DNA of 15,887 bases, taken from positions 1 to 15,887 of the forward strand of contig CAZRZN010000079.1 in the NCBI GenBank assembly GCA_964604565.1, given 5' to 3'. Of the stretch, positions 6,313 through 14,400 are shown one piece after another (within the stretch, counting starts at the first letter, position 1; every line of letters begins with the position of its first letter). The notes below the pieces were generated by a model, which did no database searches, was not told the origin of the DNA, and worked only from the letters and a program-made list of their open reading frames with translations. Both the position numbers and the translations under genes were made by a program. This stretch comes from CAZRZN01 sp964604565 (lineage in GTDB: Bacteria > Pseudomonadota > Alphaproteobacteria > Rhodobacterales > Rhodobacteraceae).

Positions 6313-6330
6313 TGTAAATTAGACTGGACA
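6313..6330. promoter_or_regulatory. PpsR/CrtJ operator box between crtE and crtD
   Basis: TGTAAATTAGACTGGACA is a perfect TGT-N12-ACA box in the 103-base spacer between the divergent crtE and crtD starts, 30 bases before the crtD ATG. PpsR/CrtJ control of crt genes from this position is established in Rhodobacter. I could not assign convincing -35/-10 pairs for either gene, although TAGACT (6320-6325) in the box could serve as a crtD -10. Confidence 0.82.
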
Positions 6331-6359
6331 CTTTTTCAGATCGAGTCAAGAATTCCCGG

Positions 6360-7871
6360 ATGAAACCTTTGCCCCCCGCAAGTTTTGACCGCAGACAGGC
6401 GCTGGTGATCGGCGCCGGCGTCGGCGGGCTGGCCTGTGCGCTGCGCCTTCAGGCCCAAGGGCTGCAAGTCACATTGCTGGAACGCCACGGCGCGCCCGGG
6501 GGCAAGATGCGCACGCTGCCCTCACAAGCCGGGCCTGTCGATGCGGGACCAACGGTTCTGACCATGCGCCCGGTGTTCGAGGATCTCTTTGCTGCCTGCG
6601 GCACCACGCTGTCAGACCATGTCACCTTGATCCGGCAGGAGGTTCTGGCGCGGCATTTCTGGACGGACGGGAGCATCCTCGACCTGTTCGAGGATCCGCG
6701 CCGCAGCGCTCTGGCAATCCAGTCCTTTGGCGGTGCATCGGCCCGCGCGGAATTCGAGCGGTTCTGGGAAGAAACGGAAAAACTGTTCGACGCCTTCGAC
6801 GGTCCGATGATCCGCACCGCCGAACCGTCGCAGATGGATCTGGCCCTCGAGGTGATGCGCCAGCCGTCCCTGTTGCGGATCATGGCGCCGCAGGCCTCGC
6901 TGGCCAGCCAGTTGGCGCGCCGTTTTTCGGACAAGCGTCTGGCACAGCTGTTCGGACGCTACGCCACCTATGTCGGCGGCTCACCTTACCAGTCACCCGC
7001 CTTGCTTTCGCTGATCTGGCAGGCCGAGGCCCGGGGGGTCTGGTATGTCTCCGGTGGGATGCATCGGCTGGCCGAGGCCATGGCCCGGCTTTTCGTCGAA
7101 ATGGGGGGCACCCTGCGGCTGAACTGTCACGTCTCAGAGATCGAGGTGGCCCAAGGTTGGGCAAGTGGTGTCCTGCTGGACGACGGAACGCGGCTGCAAG
7201 CGCCGACCGTCGTGTTCAACGGCGATCCCCGCGCGCTGGCAACCGGCGCCCTGGGCCGGCATGTGGCGCATATCGCGCCGCGCGCCGCGCGCGATCCCCG
7301 CAGCCTGTCGGCCCGGGTCTGGAGCTTTGCGGCCCGCGTGAGTGGTGCCCCGCTTCTGCATCACAACGTCTTTTTTGCCGACGATCCGCGCAGCGAATTC
7401 ACCGACATCGCCGCCGGAGACATGCCCGGTGCGCCCACGCTTTACGTCTGCGCCGAGGACCGGGGGCACGACAGCCCCGCCCCACGGCTCGAACGGTTCG
7501 AAATCATCCTCAACGCCGCGCCGCTGACCACTGCCGCGCCCATGGACCCCCAAATGGAGGCCGACCTATGTCATCGACGGACCTTCCGAACGCTGGCCCG
7601 CTTCGGCCTGCGCTTCGATCCGGAACCGGCGCCGGAGGCGCTGACAACGCCGCAGGGCTTCGAAGCTCTCTTTCCGCAGACCGCCGGATCCCTTTACGGG
7701 CAGAGCCCGCATGGCCTGACAGCCAGTCTGAAACGCCCGCGGGCGCGGACGCGGATCGCGGGACTCTATCTGGTGGGGGGCGGCGTGCATCCCGGGGCGG
7801 GGGTGCCGATGGCAACGCTCTCCGCACGGCACGCGGCAGAGGCGATCACGAAGGACCTCGCTTTGACCTGA
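6360..7871 (+). CDS. crtD: Acyclic carotenoid C-3,4 desaturase CrtD (methoxyneurosporene/hydroxyneurosporene desaturase)
   Basis: CrtD introduces the 3,4 double bond into 1-hydroxy or 1-methoxy carotenoids of the spheroidene pathway. The 503-residue protein is a CrtI-type flavoprotein. It has the N-terminal dinucleotide-binding fold VIGAGVGGLACALRLQAQGL (16-35) ending at Glu41, GGKMRTL and DAGPTVLTM just after it, YATYVGGSPYQSPALLSLI in the middle, and the C-terminal FAD-closing block GLYLVGGGVHPGAGVPMATL. The ATG at 6360 is the only reasonable start but has no good Shine-Dalgarno sequence (AATTCCCGG precedes it). With transcription starting near the PpsR box, the leader would be only some 25-30 bases. 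crtC follows 2 bases after the stop. Confidence 0.95.
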   Translation: MKPLPPASFDRRQALVIGAGVGGLACALRLQAQGLQVTLLERHGAPGGKMRTLPSQAGPVDAGPTVLTMRPVFEDLFAACGTTLSDHVTLIRQEVLARHFWTDGSILDLFEDPRRSALAIQSFGGASARAEFERFWEETEKLFDAFDGPMIRTAEPSQMDLALEVMRQPSLLRIMAPQASLASQLARRFSDKRLAQLFGRYATYVGGSPYQSPALLSLIWQAEARGVWYVSGGMHRLAEAMARLFVEMGGTLRLNCHVSEIEVAQGWASGVLLDDGTRLQAPTVVFNGDPRALATGALGRHVAHIAPRAARDPRSLSARVWSFAARVSGAPLLHHNVFFADDPRSEFTDIAAGDMPGAPTLYVCAEDRGHDSPAPRLERFEIILNAAPLTTAAPMDPQMEADLCHRRTFRTLARFGLRFDPEPAPEALTTPQGFEALFPQTAGSLYGQSPHGLTASLKRPRARTRIAGLYLVGGGVHPGAGVPMATLSARHAAEAITKDLALT

Positions 7872-7873
7872 AG

Positions 7874-8797
7874 GTGCCACCCAACGGCTATGCATGGTGG
7901 TATATCGACGGCATATCGGACTGCGGGACACGCGCAGTCTCTGTCATCGCCTTCATCGGGTCGGTGTTTTCGCCATGGTATCGCTGGTCCGGGCGGCAGG
8001 ATCCGGAAAATCACGTCTGCATCAACGTCGTGACCTACGGTCCCGGCGGGAAGTTCTGCATGACAGATCGTGGCCGCAGCGCGTTGCGGCAGTCAGAGTC
8101 GCAGTTTACCGTTGGACCGTCCTCGTTGCACTGGACCGGAACACAGTTGGAGATCGACGTGAACGAGATGGCTGCCCCGCCGCAGATCGGACGGCTCTGC
8201 GGGCGGATCACGGTGCGGCCATCGGCGGTGACGGGGGTCGAACTGCCCCTGACAGATGATGGCGCCCATGTCTGGCGCCCCTTTGCACCGGTGGCAGAGA
8301 TCGACGTCGACCTGAACGGCAAGGGCTGGGCGTGGACTGGCCACGGGTATTTCGACGCAAATTTCGGCACCCGCGCGCTGGAAGAGGATTTCTCCTACTG
8401 GACATGGGGTCGGTTCCCGACCGATGGCGGCGCGGCCTGTTTCTACGACGCCACGCGTCTGGACGGCAGCAGATTGGCGCAGGCCATCGGCTTTGACCGC
8501 GCGGGCGGTGCAGAAACGCTGCCGCTGCCCGGCAAGGCCCCAATCAAGCGCAGCAAGTGGTTGGTCAAACGTGAGACACGCGCCGATTCCGGCTATCGCC
8601 CGCAGGAAGTGCTGGCGATGCTGGACGCACCGTTCTACACCCGCTCGGCGGTCAGGACACAGTTGGACGGGCAGGAAACCGTCGGTGTGCATGAAGCGCT
8701 GGATCTGCGGCGTTTCAGGTCTCCCCTGATCAAGCCGATGCTTGCCCTGCGCGTCCCGCGGCGGGCGGGATGGACCTTCGGCGCGGTGGACAGTTAG
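7874..8797 (+). CDS. crtC: Acyclic carotenoid 1,2-hydratase CrtC (hydroxyneurosporene synthase)
   Basis: CrtC adds water to the terminal 1,2 double bond of neurosporene-type carotenoids, ahead of CrtD and CrtF. Family blocks are PPNGYAWWYIDGISD, VIAFIGSVFSPWYRWSGR, ENHVCINVVTYGPGGKF and FYDATRLDGS. The start is uncertain. No ATG, GTG or TTG lies in this frame between about 7802 and 7873, so I place the start at the GTG at 7874, two bases after the crtD stop, giving 307 residues. The conserved block seems to begin at FDLKV just before this GTG. AAGGA at 7851-7855 is about 18 bases away, and a CTG at 7868 would be closer. Coupling to crtD termination is likely. In Rhodobacter tspO and crtBIA follow; here the next gene is a convergent pbpC. 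Confidence 0.92.
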   Translation: MPPNGYAWWYIDGISDCGTRAVSVIAFIGSVFSPWYRWSGRQDPENHVCINVVTYGPGGKFCMTDRGRSALRQSESQFTVGPSSLHWTGTQLEIDVNEMAAPPQIGRLCGRITVRPSAVTGVELPLTDDGAHVWRPFAPVAEIDVDLNGKGWAWTGHGYFDANFGTRALEEDFSYWTWGRFPTDGGAACFYDATRLDGSRLAQAIGFDRAGGAETLPLPGKAPIKRSKWLVKRETRADSGYRPQEVLAMLDAPFYTRSAVRTQLDGQETVGVHEALDLRRFRSPLIKPMLALRVPRRAGWTFGAVDS

Positions 8798-8895
8798 CCA
8801 CAACGCTTTCGGCAATCCGGGCAGGTAAGACGGTGCTCCTGCATCCGCATGGCGTCAGACTGCCGAAGCCGGGATTTGGCCCGCGCGAACGGCCG
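8798..8895. other. Convergent crtC-pbpC intergenic gap, no clear terminator
   Basis: This 98-base spacer separates the end of crtC from the end of pbpC. It holds only weak inverted repeats, such as GCAGG/CCTGC around 8821-8842, and no run of T in either direction. I therefore cannot name an intrinsic terminator for either operon. It is the boundary between photosynthesis genes and envelope genes. Confidence 0.6.
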
Positions 8896-10920
8896 CTATT
8901 GCAATTCGATCGACACGCGGCCAGAGGCACCCTTGGCGTCGATAACCGACAGGGTTGTGAACCCCGGACCGACCACGGGGGCAATGAATGCCGGCGGCCG
9001 AAGCCCGGTGGTCAGAACCGCGCCATCGGCCATCAAGGTATAGGGCGGCAGCCCGCCGCGTAGCTTGATCGGCACGCCTGCCTCGCTGGCGACAAGGCGC
9101 GCACCCTCGGGCGGAAAGGTCAACTGCAAATCCGGCAGCCTGTCAGACGGGCCAAAACGTTGCAGCGGATCGGGCAGTTGGGCGCGGCTGACCAACAGGG
9201 TGTCCGGCGGCGGCGGCGCAAGCGGCTCAAACCGCGCTTCGGCACGGCCCAGCGCCTCGAACAGCAGCGGCGCGGCCAAGTCACCGCCAAAGGCGCCCGG
9301 CACGGGGGTGCCATCCGGTCGGCCGATCCATACCCCCGCGACATGGCGCCCGGTCCAGCCCAGCGCCCAGGCATCGCGGTGCCCGTATGAGGTCCCGGTC
9401 TTGTAGGCAACGCGGCCCGGCGGACCCGAAGCGGGCGGCGGCATCAATTCCGCCAGAATGTTGCCTACCTGCCAGGCGCTGCTGCGGCTGAGAATGCGAT
9501 GCGTGGTCAACGCGCCTTCGACAGCGCTGCCGGAGTGCCAACGCAGAGGCAAGGGATCGCCCCCCCGCGCGAGCGCCGCGTAGAGCTGAACCATGTCTTC
9601 CAGCGTCAGGCCCACCCCCCCGAGGGCAAGCGCCAGCCCGGCAGCGCCCCCCTGAATCCCGGGCTTCAGCCCGGCGGCCTCCATCGCGGCCATCAGATGT
9701 GCGGGGCCAAGCGCCTCTGTCAGGCGGATGACCGGAATGTTGAGTGACAGCTGCAACGCCCTGCGGACAGGCAATTCCCCACGGAATTGCCCGTCGAAAT
9801 TCTGCGGCGCGTAATTGCCGAACTGGACCGGGGCATCGAGGATCAGGGTTTCGGGATGGGCAAGGCCGCGGTCGAAGGCAAGTCCATAGACCAGCGGTTT
9901 CAGTGTCGACCCCGGCGAACGCTGGGCCTGCGTCATATCGACGAACCCCTGCCCGGCCGTGTTGGTATAGTCCGGAGAGCCGACAGAGGCGAGGATCTCT
10001 CCCGTCTTGTGATCGGCGAGCACCAGCGCCACGGAAAGCCGTTCGTCGCGGCCGGACATATAGCGGCGGGCCAGATCCTCAAGGCTTGTCTGCAAGGTCA
10101 GGTCAAGCGTCAGATCGTGCGGGCCCGGACCACCTGATAGGGCGCGATCCGCCATATGCGGGGCCCATTGCGGCATCGGTTGGCGGTCAAGAGGCGCCGG
10201 ATCCAGCTGATCGGAGCGCGCAGCCTCCATCGGGATGACCCCTGCCCCGGCCATGCGCTGCAAAACCCGGTTTCGGGCCAGACGGGCGGCCTCAGGGTGA
10301 CGGTCGGGGCGACGGCTTTCGGGCGCTTGCGGCAAGGCCACCAGTAGCGCGGCCTCCGCCGGGGTCAGGCGCCCCGGCTCCTTGCCCAGCCAGATCAGCG
10401 AAGCGGCGCGTAGACCTTCGACGTTGCCGCCATAAGGGGCCAGCCGCAAATACAGGCTCAGGATATCCTGCTTGGACAACCGCCGTTCCAAGGCAAGCGC
10501 AAGCCGCATCTGGCGCAGCTTTCCCCGCCACTGACCTGTCGGGCCGTCCTCCAGAAGGCGCGCGACCTGCATCGTCAGGGTGGACGCGCCAGACACGATT
10601 TCCCCATGCCGCACGGCCTGCGCGGTGGCGCGCGCGGTAGCCCGGATATCGACACCTGCATGACGGTAGAACCGCTTGTCTTCATAGGCGATCAGCATCT
10701 TGAAGAACAGCGGGTCCACCTGATCGAAGGATACCGCCATGCGCCACAGCCCATCGTCAATGGTATAGGCCCGCAGCAGCGCCCCGTCGCGGTCCCGCAC
10801 CTCTGGCGAAGTCGCGTGCACCAGCACCGGTATTTCGGTTGCGTCGATGTAACTGTCAAACCTGTCGCGCGCGAACGCCGCCCCCCATAGCAACAGCACG
10901 AGGACTCCCAGCCGGTTCAT
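8896..10920 (-). CDS. pbpC: Penicillin-binding protein 1C (bifunctional glycosyltransferase/transpeptidase)
   Basis: PBP1C is a class A peptidoglycan synthase anchored in the inner membrane and acting in the periplasm. The 674-residue protein starts with a short hydrophobic segment (residues 3-17). It then has the GT51 domain with catalytic Glu80 in YEDKRFYRH and GASTLTMQVARL (111-122). The transpeptidase domain has Ser338 in SPGSTLKP (SxxK), SLN at 392-394 and KTGT at 507-510. A C-terminal beta-rich domain from about 590 (LQLTFPPEGARL) fits the BiPBP_C domain found only in the PBP1C type. I chose the ATG at 10920, which makes ATGA with the previous gene's stop, rather than a TTG at 10938. 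Pairing of pbpC with an alpha-2-macroglobulin gene is known from Escherichia coli (yfhM-pbpC). Confidence 0.95.
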   Translation of the reverse strand: MNRLGVLVLLLWGAAFARDRFDSYIDATEIPVLVHATSPEVRDRDGALLRAYTIDDGLWRMAVSFDQVDPLFFKMLIAYEDKRFYRHAGVDIRATARATAQAVRHGEIVSGASTLTMQVARLLEDGPTGQWRGKLRQMRLALALERRLSKQDILSLYLRLAPYGGNVEGLRAASLIWLGKEPGRLTPAEAALLVALPQAPESRRPDRHPEAARLARNRVLQRMAGAGVIPMEAARSDQLDPAPLDRQPMPQWAPHMADRALSGGPGPHDLTLDLTLQTSLEDLARRYMSGRDERLSVALVLADHKTGEILASVGSPDYTNTAGQGFVDMTQAQRSPGSTLKPLVYGLAFDRGLAHPETLILDAPVQFGNYAPQNFDGQFRGELPVRRALQLSLNIPVIRLTEALGPAHLMAAMEAAGLKPGIQGGAAGLALALGGVGLTLEDMVQLYAALARGGDPLPLRWHSGSAVEGALTTHRILSRSSAWQVGNILAELMPPPASGPPGRVAYKTGTSYGHRDAWALGWTGRHVAGVWIGRPDGTPVPGAFGGDLAAPLLFEALGRAEARFEPLAPPPPDTLLVSRAQLPDPLQRFGPSDRLPDLQLTFPPEGARLVASEAGVPIKLRGGLPPYTLMADGAVLTTGLRPPAFIAPVVGPGFTTLSVIDAKGASGRVSIELQ

Positions 10921-11474
10921 GGCACGACCATTTCCCAAAGCCCCGGATAGCGCGTGACAAATCCCTGTTCGTCCACCTTCAGATGCGTCTCGAAATCGCT
11001 CTCAACGGCGGCGTATCGCACCAGGCCCCCGCGTTCGCGCGTGTAGGTCTGGCTCAGCGGTGAGACGTCCGGGCCGGGAAATCGGATCCAGACAGACACG
11101 GTCTCCAGCCGCCCGACCTCTGGCAGGCGGCGCAACGGCATCATGTTGCTGGCGGGCGAAAAGCTGAGATCAATATCATCCGCCTTCGCCAAGTGGGGCT
11201 GCGGCTCCCCGTTCAGGGTCCAGTCGGTGCCGTCGCGTTGAAACCTCAGCGCGACCGCCTCGCCGCCGTAGTCACCGGTAATGTCCGTACTTGCAGTATG
11301 CCAGTTCTCGTCGCAGCGGATCACGTAATCCAGCGCCGCCCAGCCCAGCGCGTCCCGGAACCGGGCATGACCGACCAGCATCCATCCGGCGTCAAGACGG
11401 GCGAGGCGGCACTTGTCCTCCCCGTCCCGATCAAGAGCGCGCCATTGCATCGTCGCGACCGTTTCACCCGTCAT
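10917..11474 (-). CDS. Putative glycolipid-binding-domain protein (Glycolipid_bind/DUF1089-like)
   Basis: This 185-residue protein has no signal peptide or membrane segment. The pattern resembles the putative glycolipid-binding family once called DUF1089: QWRALDRDGEDKCRL near the N-terminus, then YVIRCDENWHT, the central DIDLSFSPASNMMPLRRLP, VSVWIRFPGPDVSPLSQTYT, and a C-terminal GFVTRYPGLWEMV. This is from family memory and not from a search. It is predicted to be an all-beta cytoplasmic protein whose ligand is unknown. Its ATG overlaps the stop of the alpha-2-macroglobulin gene (ATGA), and its own TGA overlaps the pbpC ATG in the same way, so all three are probably translated from one message. 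A later Met at codon 9 (MQWRALD) is an alternative start. Confidence 0.75.
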   Translation of the reverse strand: MTGETVATMQWRALDRDGEDKCRLARLDAGWMLVGHARFRDALGWAALDYVIRCDENWHTASTDITGDYGGEAVALRFQRDGTDWTLNGEPQPHLAKADDIDLSFSPASNMMPLRRLPEVGRLETVSVWIRFPGPDVSPLSQTYTRERGGLVRYAAVESDFETHLKVDEQGFVTRYPGLWEMVVP

Positions 11475-14400
11475 GGCAGGATCGTTACGCGGCCCGAGGC
11501 CGTCGTCGCACGGTATTCAGGGCGATACATGTCCTCCACCAAGGCCGCCGGGTGATGAAAATTCCCCGGCGAGACGGCGCGCAGGATATAGGCCAGACGC
11601 AGCGGGCTGTCCGTTTCCTGATCCACGGCAGCAAGGAACCTGTCCGCCCGGAATTCGGTATGAATGGCCGAGGACAGCTTCAGCCAGTCCAGCGCGCGCA
11701 GGTCACCGGATTGCAGCAGGCTGGGGTTGTCGATCTCGAAACCCGCGGGCAGCGCATCGTCGATCATCAGGCGCGCGCCGGTCTTTTCAGCAGGTTTCAC
11801 CGTCAGAACGGCCACCATCCGATCACCCGCCCGGATCTCTTCCACGGGCGCGCCGTCCAACGTGTAATACTGCCGCGTCAGCGCGTAGCCGAAGCCTGAC
11901 GGGTCCGTCGGGCCATCGGGCTTGCCCAGCGTGGTCAGCGTGATGTCTGTGGGCCGGTCCGAAGTATTGGTCAGGGTGACAGGGTCCAGTCCCTGCGCAG
12001 CAATCCTGCGCACGAAAGGCCCGGCAACCGGCGCACCATCCACTTCCAGACCGGACACTGTCGGATCCTGCACCATCGCATGTGCCGCCAGCAGCGACCA
12101 GGCCTGTTCCTGTGTGGACAGCGGCCTGTCGACCGAGGAGATGCGCCGCACCATGTCGGCGCGGTCCAACCCTTCGGACCGTGCCTCAACCGCAAGGGTC
12201 AGCACACCTGCGGCGTCGCGCAGGGTCGTCCCGTAATCGGTGCGGAACCCTTGCCGCGTCTCCACCGGGGTTTGCGCGATACGTGCCGCAGCCCGCCCGA
12301 ACATGGCATCGGCGCGTGGCTGATCGCCGTAGCTGGCAAGGGCAGCCCCCATCTGCGCCTGCGCCAGGGGCGTGGCAAAGGCTTCGGCGCGCTCATCCGC
12401 AAAGTAACGCAGGTCGCCCATCGCGGCTTCACCCTCGCGCGCCAGAACCATCAGGGCATAGGCGATCGCCTCCCCCCCCTCGGTAAAATCGGGCGCGTAG
12501 GCAACCCGGTTCTTGAGGTTGTCCAACGCGCTTCGGAAAGCTTGATCCGGCACGGAATAACCAGCGGCGCGCGCCCGGCTGAGGAAGTCCGTCACATAGG
12601 CGTCCAGCCAGAAATCGCCGGAATAGGCCCCCCACAGACCAAAGGCACCATTGGCGGCCTGGCGTGTCAGGATCTGCGTGACAGACTGTTGAATACGCCG
12701 GTCGATGGCGGGCTTGTCGCCAAGGCCCAAGGGCTCTGCGATGGCAGACATGTATAGCAAGGGCAACGCCTGCGAGGTGACCTGCTCTGTGCAGCCGTAG
12801 GGGTAGCGATCCAGAGAGGCGAGCAGGCCGGGGGCATCGAACCGTGCCAGCGGACCGGCCGAGATCATCGCCGAAGCACCGGCGGGCCGCAGATTGGCGA
12901 ACACCTCCTGATCCAGTGTAAAGGTCTGCCCCGCGGCCAGTTGGAAACGGCGCGTGCTGCCCACATCAGGGTCATTGGCGCGCACACCTAGGGTCAGCGT
13001 CTTGGTCAGGCGCGCGCCGTCAGGTGTGGTGATGGCAATCTCAATTCTGTGGTCCCCGACACCAGTGGCGGTCAGCGGCAGGCTCAATGCCTGCTTTTCT
13101 CCCTGCCCAAGCGTCACGGCAGCCGGCAGCACGCCCGTATCAAGCGTCACGCCATCGGCGCTGACCTCCAGCGGCATCTTGCCAGTTGCACCCTTGGCGT
13201 GGGTAAGTTCCAGCAAAAGCCGCGTTTCATCACCCGGCGCCAGAAAGCGCGGCAGGGCGGCGGAAATGACAACCGGATCGCGCACAAGCACATCCGCCTC
13301 CCCCGATCCGACGCCCGAGGGCGTCCAGGCCATGGCCATCAACCGCACCGTGCCGTTGAAGTCCGGCATGTCAAAGGACACCTCGGCCCGGCCATCCGCG
13401 TCCACCGGGACAAGACCAGAGAAGAAGGCAACCGTGGCCTCGGTCGGGGGTGGCGATTGCAGGCGCATCCCGGCGCCTGCATCCCCGCCGGACCGGACCG
13501 TGCCCATGGCACCGTTCTGCCCATCGATCAAACGCCCGTAGATGTCGCGGATCTCGACCCCCAGCCGGCGCTGACCAAAGTAATGACCTGCCGGGTCCGG
13601 CGTGGCAAAGCCGGTCAGGTTCAGAATTCCAAGGTCCACGGCGGCCACGGTGACATAGGCGTTTTCCCCGGCGGCGACATTGTCGATCTGCACTGCGGCG
13701 GTCAGCGGGGCACGCGGTGCGGATTCCTCCGGAGCATCAAGGGTCACATCAAGTTTGGCATCACCCGGATCGACCCCGGCATGGGTCAGACCAAGGCTGC
13801 GCGCCGGGACCTGGCCTGCCGCCACATCCATTGGGCGGATCACCTGGGCTGTCACGTAGACACCGGCACCCCAATCCCCGGTCACCGGCAGGGTCAGGGT
13901 GTTTTCACCCTCTGACACATCAACCGCCTGCATGGAGATCACGCGGTCGGCCAGAACCGTTACCAGCGCCTTGCCCGCGTAGCGCGGCACCATGCGCAAT
14001 GTCGCGCTGTCGCCCTGACGATAGGCTGGCTTGTCCAGCGACAGTTCGAGCATGTCCGGCGTGTCAGCGGCGTCCGCCGGTGCATACCAGCCCGCTGAAA
14101 ACTCCATGGACGCGGCGAGATAAGCCCCGTTCTTGCGCTCGACCACCACCTCATACTGGCCCCAGTCGACATCCGCCGCGATCTGCAAGGGATCGACGCC
14201 CAACCTGCCTTCGCCCGTGGCGACGGTTTCGCGCGTGGTCACAGGCTCCCAATACCAGTTGCCGTAGTTCTGATACCATTGATAGCGCGTGCGCACGCGG
14301 TTGACCTGCCAGACGACGTCCATGTCCTGCGCGCGCAGGTCAGGACCCACCGCGATGACCTGAAACCGCGCTTCCGCGCCTTCGGCAAATTCAGCTGCGG

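Noticed and set aside
6257..6349. A longer crtE beginning at 6349
   Set aside because: It adds 31 residues over the operator region. The ATG at 6256 gives the family length and a better ribosome site.
7157..7873. Extending crtC upstream through about 700 bases of open frame inside crtD
   Set aside because: The upstream part overlaps crtD and reads as low-complexity Arg/Gly/Ala/Pro. CrtC homologues begin close to the conserved WWYIDG block.
8798..8895. A bidirectional intrinsic terminator between crtC and pbpC
   Set aside because: Only weak 4-5 bp stems with no T-run on either strand.
8798..8898. Read-through of the pbpC TAG into an in-frame 33-residue tail ending in a CPDC-containing motif
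   Set aside because: The tail is in frame by a one-in-three chance. PBP1C is already complete with its C-terminal domain, and there is no read-through signal or known PBP1C tail like it.
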